A DNA stretch of 64,000 bases from Cladorrhinum sp. PSN259 (Eukaryota; Ascomycota; Sordariomycetes; Sordariales; Podosporaceae), in NCBI GenBank assembly GCA_033725935.1, contig MU867063.1:1049694-1113693 (forward strand), written 5' to 3'. A program made the translations under genes and the position numbers. The notes beneath the pieces were generated by a model. It was not told the DNA's origin and did not search any database. It worked only from the letters and a program-made list of their open reading frames with translations. Positions within the stretch are counted from its first letter, which is position 1, and each line of letters starts with the position of its first letter. Below are positions 1 to 10,418 of this stretch, piece after piece.

Positions 1-1351
1 CCGCCATCTCCATCTCCACCAAGATATAATTCAACAGCATAGAGCCCCATAGTTGCTGCCATATTTATCCATCGCCATGTGTTGCCACCAGCATCTCCCG
101 CCCGCAGAGTCCACCCGACATCGTCACCATTGCTCTCGACGGTGAAGTGTTGCAGTAATAAGCTTGTATATACTGCAATCAGCATTGACGGTGAAAACCA
201 GCTGAGAAAGCCGATAAGCCTATTAGCATTTTCGCTGTCCTCAAATGCACTTCCTTCCATGATTGCCTGCGCCCCTGCTTCCCGAATGGCCGGGATGATT
301 CTTGTGGCACAGTAGAAGACGATGATCCGGTAAGTCAATGATATTATCACGCTAGGAGTGATGGTTTGGAAAGCCGCATATAGAAAGCCGAATGATGAAC
401 TGACGGCCGAGGGAAGGTTGCTCAGCATATGAAGAAGCGTCGAGTACGAGGCCATGAGAACCGGGGGGAGAGGCGGGAATTCAGGTTGCGATGCTGCGGC
501 AGCCTCTGCAGCGGCTGCGGCCTCGGGAGAAGGCTGATAATCGGTAAATATTTGGTAAACGCAGAGAACAGCGTAGGCGAAGAGCAGAGAAGATTCGACC
601 GGGTTTCCTCGGCCGCTGGCGATTCCGAATGCGCAGAGGAAGAAAGCCGAGGTCATGGCAACGCCAATAATGGTAGCGTCCAGGTTACCGATCTGGGGGA
701 AGCAAATAACTCGCCAGAGGAAGTACACGGCGCTGGAAATTATGGATCCGGAGAGTACCAGGAGTATGATCTATACAGGTAATGTTAGAGACGAGGTACA
801 GCAGAATGGACGGAAAACGATGTACATACCACCCAGGTGTCACTCCTTCCACGATTGACTAGCCATCTTGTTATTTGACCAGCAGTCTGGATGACCAACA
901 AGCTGCAGAAACCCTCGAGAAGCTGAAATACAGGGCTCGAGTAGCTCAATGTGTTGTCCCAGGCGCCAAGGGCCACAGTCTCGACAAAACCGTCATGGCC
1001 CCAAAACCATTCCCTCCAGGTCTTGTGGTTCTGCCCTGTTACGTGAGTGTAGGTGCGCGAAACCCAGCCCGCTTCTTCAACATCGACAGAAAAACGATCC
1101 AGTGCCCAGATAAGCAGCGCGGGGATAACGATCCACTGCGACAGACCAACCATACTCTTGAAGAGCCATCGTACTCGGGATTTCGGTGGGGTGATGAGCT
1201 TGCTGGTGCTGTAGAAGACGTAGAAGAGGAATAATGATAATGAGTAGGCCAAGCCAGTATCACGGCCACCGACATCGAAGGCGATTGGTATTGAGAGCAC
1301 AATGCTTAGTAAAAAGATGGCGCTCGAGAAAGCGCTGAATAACCACACCAT
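1..1351 (-). CDS. ICE2: ICE2 family ER membrane protein (3' end beyond the left edge)
   Basis: Ice2 is a polytopic ER protein; in yeast it acts in cortical ER structure and inheritance and restrains the Nem1-Spo7/Pah1 lipid phosphatase branch. Exon 1 is 1351-830 (174 codons) and opens MVWLFSAFSSAIFLLSIVLS, an N-terminal hydrophobic segment typical of the family. The intron is 829-771 (59 nt, GTATGT...TATAG) and exon 2 is 770-1, open to the edge, giving at least 430 residues. Several further hydrophobic segments follow (for example IILLVLSGSIISSAVYF just after the splice, and LIGFLSWFSPSMLIAVYTSL near the visible end), with an Ala/Glu-rich loop between (PEAAAAAEAAAAS). The window holds nearly the whole family length; only the C-terminal tail and stop are missing. 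It is divergent from PFA3 across a 2-kb spacer. The family call is firm from the overall hydrophobic pattern and recognisable sequence; the function is transferred from yeast. Confidence 0.88.
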
Positions 1352-3379
1352 CTTTGCGGCGGGGGATTGAGCTTCACCCCAAAGCCGCCCTTTGTGCGAG
1401 AGTCGTGATGTTTGTTGGGAAGCTTAATAGCCCCAGGCAGCTGACGCGATCAAGCACTGTGCAGCCACTATTCCAAGCCACGGCGGGGTTGCCAGGCGAG
1501 AGCTCCGATAGCTCTAGGAAGGGAGTGGGAGGGGTGCGGCCGATGTTGTTGAGTACCGCAAGTTCTCCAGGATGAAGATTGGCGATGGAACGAGTACCTG
1601 GCTCGAGTTTGATAGGTTGATATCGATCGAAGAGGCTCGTCGCGTCGCCGTCGTGGTGTATTAATCGGATAGGTTTGGATTGCTTGCTGGCTGGACGGAC
1701 GGACGGGACGGTTGAGCGGCAGCACGCAGGCAGGCAAGGCAGAGTGCAGGCACAGGTAGGTAGGTAGAGTGATGGGCAGGTAGCTGAGAGGGGTACCAAT
1801 TCGTGGTGGATTGAAGTGAGGGGGTGTTTACCCGGCCGATGGTTGCTTCTATTCTCTTGACAGTATCTTTTTATCGCCCTTTTTTTTTCTCTGCTTGTCC
1901 ACGGTGTCCCAGATGCAAAACCCTGTCTCGTTGTGCCGAGCCCAAATTTTGGTGTCCACCCGTCCCACCAGGTCCACTTCCAGTTGCTTGGTTGCTTTGC
2001 TTTGCAGGTTTATCTTCACGTGTTCAGATGTGGCTGCAGCTTTTAGCTCACCACACCCGCAACCAACATCCGATCTGATTGCGTGATCCGTCCGTCTGTC
2101 GCAGCAGCGGTCAACTCTTGTCTGGTGTGTTCCTGGATTCGATGTGGGTGCGTGTAGACTGTTGCGAGAAACACGTCCAAGTTGTAAATGGTGACGTCCT
2201 ATGCAGATAGACCCTTGAAAACCCAGCAGTTGGACTGGCTACTCGCTTGTTGCATAGCATGCCCGCATCCGCAATTCATGGCCAGCAATGACAGCATGTG
2301 ACAGCGAATCTGCCAAGAGAATGGCGTCAAACCCTCAGCTGCTGTGGTCCGGTCTGTATGTCTTCACCGCCAAGCTGAGCACCATTCTGCTGCAAGTAAG
2401 AGCTCATAATAACATGACGCTATTCATTCCAACAGGTGAGACACATTTTGATGCCTGATATATCATATAGATTCGATACCTTACCGTTACCGTCTGATCG
2501 GCCATCACCTTTTAAAGTGCCAATGGTCGTCGGGAGAGTTGCAACATCTGCGGGGAAGAGATGCCCAGATGAGGGGGAATCTCAAACCTGCCTATCAAAG
2601 CATCTCGTTTCCAGATCTTCTAGAAATCTTAACGTCCACGGCCCTCCCAAATGCAACCCTCTTGGTTCTGTTGATGCAAGAATTACTCCATTGGCACCTA
2701 GTAACAGCGTACAATGGTCTGCTTGGATATTGCCTCCCAATGGCGTCTCAAGACATATTTGAAACCTGAATTGATAATGCGAAAAGTGCTCATGGTACCC
2801 AAAGAGAGCCAGGCATCTCCATGTCGTGCATAATGATTTGTTTCCATATTTCAATTTTTTTTTTTTTAAGAAAACTCAAAGGAACCTGTTTCAAGTCAAT
2901 TAATAATAGTTCTTCGGGAGTAAATTAGATGCATCTGGGCCGCGAATCGGTATCCGTCCAGACGGGAGCTAAGAATAATCAGGGGCTGGCCACGGTGCAC
3001 CGGGCGGTCAAAGCGCCCAGTCGCTGTCCAAAAAAATTGTCAACGCGTTGGGGCACCGGTTGCTTCCAATTGGCTACCGTCAGGACGTTGTGGTTGAGGC
3101 TGAGGCCGACAAGGCGAGGAACCCCTGTAATTCTGGACTGGTTTCCTAACTTCAAGTCGTTCACTCGGGTTGTTCTCCTTCTCGAATTCCTCAACGAAAC
3201 CTCCAGACTATGGATCGATAGATAGCGTGTGCAAACCGACATCAACGGCCTGCCGACTGATGGATGCGACGTTGCGATCAACACGCTCTCCAACCTCCCT
3301 TTCCTTCGAATCCCCCGCGACACGACCAAACTTGTCGAACTCTCCCCCTTCCCCTTCTTCAACAACATCACCGGAAGAC
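1352..3379. other. Divergent intergenic spacer, ICE2 / PFA3
   Basis: Two kilobases between two divergent start codons, so presumably both promoters and leaders lie here. No recognisable coding region. Short tandem words lie at about 1690-1770 (GGAC, GCAG and GGTA units), a T-run at about 1881-1890 and another at about 2858-2868. Several small open frames are scattered here and none resembles a known protein. Confidence 0.7.
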
Positions 3380-5243
3380 ATGGCGACTGCCCGGCGCTGG
3401 GCAAGAAGACTAGAGCGCATCTGCTGCACCTGTGTTACCTATTTCCCTCTTGCGTTCGTCTATGGCCTAACATCATGGGCCTGCTATGTGCTGTGGATTC
3501 TCTGCTCGGTGCCTTCCAAGGTGACCTGGCTAGGTGCGCTCTCTTTGCCAGCTTAATGAACCTATGTATTTGCTGACTGTTTCTCGTCCCGGCGGTTTAA
3601 CAGGCCCACACATTGGTCTCGGTGGCGTTCTCCTATATGCAATGCTTAATTGGTGCTACACCACAGCCGTCTTCACTCCTCCCGGTAGCACGACGAACGA
3701 CCATGGCTACAGCACCCTCCCGACCCACGCCGCCCCCCAGGCGACGTCCTTCACCGTGAAATCAAACGGCGAGATGCGTTTTTGCAAGAAATGCCAGGCC
3801 CGAAAGCCCGACCGTGCCCACCACTGCTCAACATGCCGTCGCTGTGTGCTCAAAATGGATCACCACTGCCCCTGGCTGGCAACCTGCGTCGGTCTGCGCA
3901 ACCACAAGTCCTTTCTCCTATTCCTCACATACACGACCGTGTTCAGCTTGTACTGCTTTGCTGCCTCGGGCTCATGGGTATGGGAGGAGATATTCGCCAC
4001 TACAACATACGTCGACACTCTGATGCCTGTCAATTTTATCATGCTGGCCGTGGTATCAGGAATCATAGGGCTTGTATTGGGTGCCTTTACGGGCTGGCAC
4101 ATCTACCTCGCTACCAAAGGCCAGACGACCATCGAATGCCTCGAAAAGACTCGGTATCTCTCCCCATTGCGCTCGAGCATGCACCGCACCTACGTCAATC
4201 AACACACTCCCGGACAGGGTGTAGCCCTCCCTTCCTACGGCCAACAACTCCTGGACATTCACCAGAATGCTATTCCAGGCGTGACCCGCCCGGAAGAAGG
4301 CGAAGAGCTCCGCCAGGACCCGAACAACTTCAACCCAGAGCTGCAGGGCGGCACTAGAAGATTCACGCCCAGCGAGATGGAACAGTACCGCGCTCGAAAG
4401 AGGTACGAGGAGTACCTCGATGAACAGGACGCCACCAAGCTGCCCAACGCATTCGACCTCGGTCCTAAAAAGAACTTGCTCCATTTGCTTGGCCATAACC
4501 CTTGGCTGTGGCCTCTGCCCATTTGCACCACCACCGGCGATGGCTGGAGCTGGGAGCCCAACCCGAAATGGGTCGCCGCCAGGGAAGACCTCGTTATGGA
4601 GAGGGAACAGCAGCGCCAGCGGGAACGTATGGCCGGTTGGGGTCCCGATGTTTACGATGACGATGCCGACAATGTCCCGCTAGTGACGGTCAATGGCGGT
4701 GCTGGAAGGCATTACTCCTCTCAGCCTCAGCAGCATTACTCTAAGCCAGTAGTGAGCAGCAGGCTGAACAGCCCCGGATTGCCGTCACCCCCATCGAGCA
4801 TGGGCGCTGGAAGGAGGACCCCGAGCAAGGCGGACAAAGTGCTGGGCCGGGATCCGAGTCTGTACGCTGACGGCCCGTTGAGTCCGCCTGTTGAGTCGGT
4901 CAGTCTAAAGAGGTTGAGCCCTACGGGGAGGACGATAGAGGATGAGCTGAACGATATTGATAATGACGACTTTGGTGCCGGCTCAAGTTCCCTGGTTGAA
5001 GAGAGGCAAAGGATAATAAAAAGGGACGAGGCGGAGAGGAGGGCGTTGAATGTCGTTACTAATGGGCGTTTTGGTGGTGCTGGTCCTGGTGGTACTGGCA
5101 TGTTGAGGAGTCCTTCTGCTGTTGGGTTGATTGGCGGCGGCGGTGGTGGTGGTGGTAGTAATAGTAGTAGTCCAAGGTTGGGAGGAGGATACGAACAACA
5201 ACGGCAACAGCAGCAGCAGGATGATGATGATGATGTTGATTGA
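3380..5243 (+). CDS. PFA3: DHHC palmitoyltransferase, Pfa3 type
   Basis: Protein S-acyltransferase; yeast Pfa3 palmitoylates Vac8 at the vacuole membrane. Exon 1 is 3380-3533 (start MATARRWARRLERICC), the intron is 3534-3603 (GTGCGC...AACAG) and exon 2 is 3604-5243, giving 597 residues. Visible order: transmembrane segments near residues 15-40 and 51-66, the Cys-rich CRD (FCKKCQARKPDRAHHCSTC), the catalytic DHHC at 137-140 with Cys140 as acyl acceptor, then two more transmembrane segments at roughly 155-215. The long hydrophilic C-terminal half contains the conserved NPWLWPLP segment after the membrane domain and ends in Gly-rich, Gln-rich and Asp-rich low complexity. The upstream ATG at 3380 is preferred over the in-frame ATG inside the intron (3534) because it restores the first transmembrane segment and joins in phase. 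The tail makes the protein much longer than yeast Pfa3 (336 residues), as usual in filamentous fungi. Confidence 0.93.
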
Positions 5244-7055
5244 AGGGTCTGGAAAACAAAAACAAAACAAAAGGCATGGGGCTTGGTCGGTCGGTGTTTT
5301 CATCACCTTTTTGGGATATAATTCCCTTTTTTTTCCCTTCTTGAACTCCTAGCACTTCGATACAAAGCGGGGAATTATTACTCTTTTTATATTATAGCTC
5401 TTTTTTCTTTTCTTTTTAGAAACATGATACCTAGATTCTTTCTTGACTTTGTTTTGTGGTTACTGTCGTGTTTTTTTCTTTCTTTCTTGAACTTATGCCT
5501 TTTTGCATACGCAGTGTGCATGGGTTGTCCTTCCTGACTATGCTCATACGATCCAAGGGCGTTCGTTTGTTTCAATATACCTTGCGCAGTCAGTATGTAG
5601 TTGGATACATAATTTTTCAATTTTTTTTTTCATTTACGGTTTTCCTGTTGAGGATACACACTATCATCATTATATCTACAAGTCAGCAAAAAGGGTTTCT
5701 TTCTCTCTCCTTCTTCTAAATGATGATTACAAGCTAATAAGCTTTGTTTATTGAATGTCGGAATAAAGCTCATCTAGATTATGGTAGTCAATACAAATAA
5801 ATAAGAGACATTCTAAAAAAATGAAGAAGCACGTGTACAAGTACATACATGCATATAACAAACTATAAATTCAACAAAGCCTCCGTGCCTGCTCCTCCTC
5901 CTCCTCCTCCTCCTTTCTCACCGGCTTGAGCCAACCCATGATAATGATGCATGCAATCTCTTTCTACCGAATGAATGCCCTTTCCCAACTCTGAACCAAC
6001 CATGATGATGGTTACCTTATAAATGCTAATGTTCTATTCGGAGAAAAAAAAATTGCTGTTATGCATCCATAAAATGGTATGAATGTAACCGCCAAAACAC
6101 CTAGAAAATGATGGTCGAGATTGACGGCGAAAAAACAAAAGCCACCGCCCACCTAGATGTTGAAACAATGACAAAGACAAGAAAAAGTCAAATTTCCACA
6201 CATCCCAACCATCCATGTGAGAACAATGCATACTTGTACACAGGAAATTTCAATACCGCCGCCAACCCCAGCCCACTGCCGCCTAATGTAAATGCTGCCT
6301 CCGTTCCGTTTCCTCCGCCTTTCTATTGAGATAGCACATCGAAGAAAACAAAAGAAAAGGGCTAAAAAGGCTAAGAACAGGAAACAACCGTCCCATGTCT
6401 GGTTTCTTTTTTCCTCTTGCTTCTCTCTCTCTCTTTGCCCTATCTATTTGAGCAGATAATAAAAGACAACTCCATCTCACGACGCCACCCACCCACAAAC
6501 CCACCAGGGTTTCAAATCATAAAAAAAGCCACCCTTTCTTCTCTTGCAAATGCTGGTATCATGGTATCGAATGAACAAAAAAAAAAGAAAAAGAAAAATC
6601 CCAACTCCGTCCCAAATGAAGAGTGAGTCTCCGGGACCACTTTTTTGTTCGACGACGGGTGTTGTTTAAATGCAGATAATCTTCATAAAAGGAAAGAAAA
6701 CAGACGTTCCCACGCCCCTCCCTTCCATCAGTACATTTCATACTTCATCAATACATCCACCCATCCCAGATCCCCACCGAAAGGACAAGAACCAGAACTC
6801 CTGCCTCCCAAGGAATCAAAAACAAGAACATGATTCCAAAGCTTTGCCTCAACCCAGCCACCGAAACCGCTTTTGCGCCATATCCATGATGGTAAAATAG
6901 AGAACAGGGGGGTATTTTGGTCGTAGATTCGACAGAAAAAGGAACAACAAAATGTAAATCAGAAGCGGCGACAAAAAGTGTCATCGCCGGATGATAGCAG
7001 CCGTAATAAAAAACGAAAAAGACAAAGTATTTATCAGAGATCCCGCATCACTTCA
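5244..7055. other. Convergent intergenic spacer, PFA3 / PLC 3' regions
   Basis: Holds the two facing 3' ends. An AATAAA hexamer at 5762-5767 on the plus strand is a possible poly(A) signal for PFA3, but it lies 519 nt past the stop, so this is weak. A (CTC)n tract lies at about 5892-5914, with T-rich blocks at 5395-5640 and A-rich blocks at 6577-6600. No supported gene. Confidence 0.6.
5892..5914. repeat. (CTC)n trinucleotide repeat
   Basis: About seven uninterrupted CTC units in the noncoding spacer between PFA3 and PLC. It is a simple microsatellite. Confidence 0.9.
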
Positions 7056-10000
7056 TTAGGAGCGACCGCTGTCCATGCTGGACTTGGGACTCGTGTTTGA
7101 CTGACTAAAAACCGTCCTGCCAATGTTCTTGATCAGACCGTTCTTCGGCACATCTTCTTGGTAGGCCACCATGATATCGGTAACAGGGCTTTTTCGAATC
7201 CTGCAGAATAGTGTTGAGAAGAGAAAGCGATCTCCTGCATAATCGAGAAGTGGTAGGGTGCGGTAGCCCTGCTTGAGACCACTAAGCTTTGCTGTGAAAG
7301 TCGCCAGAGGCGGGGCTTTGTCATTGTAGTTGGTCTTATCGGCCAGCCTGACACTCCATCGAACAAAAATCAAGTCCGGATACTTGGTGGTAACATCAAA
7401 TGAGCACTTCATGTTGAACTCAGGATTGAATCCATTGTCCTGAACAATCTTGGTGCGGCGGTTAAGTGGTGAGTCCTGTACAGTAGAATCTACTGCGTTG
7501 CCCTTGTTTCTCTTGTCGTCTGCGAGGAAGACTTCGACATCAACGTACGTGTCGAGCGTCCGCTTCTCGTTCAGTTTCTGAGGGCGGATGAGTTGCTGGG
7601 CTGATATCACGTCGATCTCAAAGCTGACCCGCTTTCGGGGCCGTTTTCCAACACAGTCAGTAGCGCTCAGTTCTGGTCTCACTTGTATTTGACGTCCCTC
7701 GAGCGGCTTGAGAACATATCCGGATTGATCGGTGCCACCATCGAACATCGCAGTGTTTAGCTGCATTCCAAGATCAAACTTCTGCCAATTAAGAGCGGCC
7801 ATCTGGACACCCCGCTTCCAGTAGATGAGAGGGTCAAAATTACTGGAAGAAACACGCTGAGCGTTTGGATAGACTCGCATCAGGTGTCGCATGTTGTGGC
7901 GGTAAAGAGCCTGTTTCGACGGACCAGATTTGTTCTTCTCGTCGAATGTGCTTTCCTTGAAAGAGAAAATGTGATTGTATGCCTTAGCATCAGGGGTGTC
8001 GAACCCTTCAAACTGAAGGCCTACGCAGTACACGCCTAGTTCTCCCAGCACTGGGTTGATCTTGCTGGTTACCTTTTTGGACGAGTCCTTTTCACTCTCA
8101 CTGTCGCACTCGCTAGGGCTGCCACTGGGCGTATGATGAACTTGGCCCTCAGTAATGGTGTTGATGTGCCGGGAAGACCGCGAAAGCGGCGTCGGACTGA
8201 GCATCGGGCTGGCAGGCACGGGCGCAGTTTCGGGAAGCGCTCGTTGGAGTGGGGAGGGCATGCTGTTGCCCCGTCTCCGTCCACGACGCTCAAGATTCTC
8301 AAGCTGCTGGGGTTTCTTGACCTTGATGAGAATCCGGTTCTCCAACTCGGACGGCGATGGTAGGGTATTCGAGGATGGGTCAAGCGGTGCTCGTACAAGC
8401 TTGTCACCAAAGACTTCGATCATGATTTTGGCCATATTCGCCTGTGTTGCAAAACCGCATCGGACCTCAAGCGATATCCATAACGGAAACCGAGAGCTAT
8501 AAAAGGCATACTTGTTGATCGTCTTGATCGTCTCGAGGAATGAGACATTAGTTGTCATTGTCCGTCCATGCGTCACAATCGGCTCGTCGTTGTTTCCGTC
8601 CCAACAATCAATTTCGATGCAGCGGCAGCCCCGGATGAGAGCTGAGATGTAACCCTCAACGCTAGATTCGCCAGCCAGTTGACGACCCAGGAGATAGGTG
8701 TTGTGAGAACTTGAAATGTAGTATTCGTTTACGGGCCGGTCCAGCTTGTATTCTGATGGCTCCTTGGGAATTGCGGCGTTGACTGGTGATGTCAGATAGG
8801 CGGCAAAAGCAGCTTCTGACATGGTCACGGCTCCGGAATCTTTCGACTTGCCCTTGCGAGCAAAATGGGTGAAGGTAAGCTCCCAGTTTGAAACGTCATC
8901 TTCGATGTTTTCGGACTGCACGTCACGCAAAAACAGGAGAAATTCATCTTTCGTCATGCCGCTGTCCGGATCTTGAGCGTAAGAGTCGTAAACACTCCGG
9001 ATATCTCTCCGAGTTTTCAAGAGTCGCACAAACTCCATGAACTCGCTAAAATCAAGGCGGGAACTGCAAGTCGGAGCGGACGGCAGATCATCCGAACTAG
9101 CCCGCCTGCTTTTAACCGCGTCAAACCTCTTTCGCAGCTCCTCGGTAGAGACGTGAATATGAAGACTGCGACAGACGCGCTCCACGCCGAGAAACTCGAT
9201 GTGCTCATCCTCTTTAGAGCGTCTTTTATTTCCAAACTGCTTGTCCATCTCCCGCTCCCAATAGGTCCGCAGCGCCTTGTCGTTGAACGCCATCAAGCTC
9301 GCCGTGAATTCCTGACGCTGCCTTGAGATCTCCTCAAGTGTCGTGGTCCATGCATGGAAAGACCTTTCATCATCTGCTACAAGGTGCAGAACCTTGGTTC
9401 CCGTCTTTTCAGGAACAGTGTATATTAGTGAGAAGAACCGACGCTCATCAGACTCTGGCAATCCAGCATCCAGTCTATATTGTCGGATATCTTCGGCAGT
9501 GCGGATCTCCTTGATATCATCGATGTATATGCATTTGGAAGAGCGATTCCTGTCCCACCAGATCTTAGCTGCCTCTGGATCAAGGGTCAAAGTGATTCGC
9601 TTGGTGCTCTTTTTCTTGGTAATCTTGGTCAACGTGGTTCCTCGACGGAGGGCAAGGTACTGGATCGATCCGAACCCAGCACTTGAGGGTGCGAAACATG
9701 AAGAAAGATCACGGAGAACACCGTCAGAGCCGAAAGCATCCTCGCCCAGTATTGACACCATATCATCATCCGAATCTGTTTCGAAGGCGCTGATATTCTC
9801 GAAAGGTGTGTTTGGGGTGCTCATGCTGCCTCTCCTTCGCATCACCCCGGGACCAACACTCCCATCCCGGCTGTTTGTGTGGTTCGCTGAAGGTCGCCGA
9901 TTGAGAAACCCCTGAGCTCTGTTGCGGAGCGAATTGGACGTACGACGAACGAGACTCAGCTGCTTTACCGCTTCTCCCATAGCTGTTGAGCCGGGGCTCT

Positions 10001-10418
10001 TCAAATTGCCTTGGCCAAGTGAGGCGTCACTGGTCTTTCGGGACAGGTTGAGGCTGATCTGGTCGACTTGTTTTGCGATGACAGCTTCAGGTAGCTGAAA
10101 AGGCGATACCAGCTCCAGTCCCTTTTCCTGATAGGCCTCTAATGATTCGGGGGAGTCTTGGAGGGAAGTGCCCGTGGTCAGGGTAGACCCAAGAATGTCG
10201 GAATACGGTGTTGGTGACCCATGTTGTGAGCTGGGCCAGAACGAGGAAGCAGATGAGTTGCTGACTGCCGAGGGCGGAATAACGACAAGTTGCGTCTGAG
10301 GGGGGATATCTGTCCGAACTTGACTGAGGCGCTGATGCCGGCGCTGAACGATCTCGGTAGCCATTGTAGGAGTTGTTGAGGGTAATGATGCGTGGGATGG
10401 GTCTGTAGAGGCGAACAT
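7056..10418 (-). CDS. PLC1: Phosphoinositide-specific phospholipase C (delta-like)
   Basis: Hydrolyses PtdIns(4,5)P2 to diacylglycerol and inositol trisphosphate at the inner face of the plasma membrane. Single exon of 1120 residues. Domains by position: a Ser-rich N-terminal extension (1-245), PH domain (about 248-362), EF-hand-like region (about 395-545, with a degenerate loop around DPDSGMTKDEF), catalytic X box (about 560-705), a linker rich in Ser, Pro and acidic residues (about 705-790), Y box (about 792-910) and C2 domain (about 927-1075). The two catalytic histidines are His572 (SSSHNTYL) and His617 (VTHGRT), 45 residues apart as in mammalian PLC-delta1. It converges on PFA3. The upstream side faces the 18-kb gene-poor interval, so its promoter is at the left end of that interval. 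An in-frame Met at residue 19 is an alternative start. The enzyme call is certain. Confidence 0.96.
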   Translation of the reverse strand: MFASTDPSHASLPSTTPTMATEIVQRRHQRLSQVRTDIPPQTQLVVIPPSAVSNSSASSFWPSSQHGSPTPYSDILGSTLTTGTSLQDSPESLEAYQEKGLELVSPFQLPEAVIAKQVDQISLNLSRKTSDASLGQGNLKSPGSTAMGEAVKQLSLVRRTSNSLRNRAQGFLNRRPSANHTNSRDGSVGPGVMRRRGSMSTPNTPFENISAFETDSDDDMVSILGEDAFGSDGVLRDLSSCFAPSSAGFGSIQYLALRRGTTLTKITKKKSTKRITLTLDPEAAKIWWDRNRSSKCIYIDDIKEIRTAEDIRQYRLDAGLPESDERRFFSLIYTVPEKTGTKVLHLVADDERSFHAWTTTLEEISRQRQEFTASLMAFNDKALRTYWEREMDKQFGNKRRSKEDEHIEFLGVERVCRSLHIHVSTEELRKRFDAVKSRRASSDDLPSAPTCSSRLDFSEFMEFVRLLKTRRDIRSVYDSYAQDPDSGMTKDEFLLFLRDVQSENIEDDVSNWELTFTHFARKGKSKDSGAVTMSEAAFAAYLTSPVNAAIPKEPSEYKLDRPVNEYYISSSHNTYLLGRQLAGESSVEGYISALIRGCRCIEIDCWDGNNDEPIVTHGRTMTTNVSFLETIKTINKYAFYSSRFPLWISLEVRCGFATQANMAKIMIEVFGDKLVRAPLDPSSNTLPSPSELENRILIKVKKPQQLENLERRGRRRGNSMPSPLQRALPETAPVPASPMLSPTPLSRSSRHINTITEGQVHHTPSGSPSECDSESEKDSSKKVTSKINPVLGELGVYCVGLQFEGFDTPDAKAYNHIFSFKESTFDEKNKSGPSKQALYRHNMRHLMRVYPNAQRVSSSNFDPLIYWKRGVQMAALNWQKFDLGMQLNTAMFDGGTDQSGYVLKPLEGRQIQVRPELSATDCVGKRPRKRVSFEIDVISAQQLIRPQKLNEKRTLDTYVDVEVFLADDKRNKGNAVDSTVQDSPLNRRTKIVQDNGFNPEFNMKCSFDVTTKYPDLIFVRWSVRLADKTNYNDKAPPLATFTAKLSGLKQGYRTLPLLDYAGDRFLFSTLFCRIRKSPVTDIMVAYQEDVPKNGLIKNIGRTVFSQSNTSPKSSMDSGRS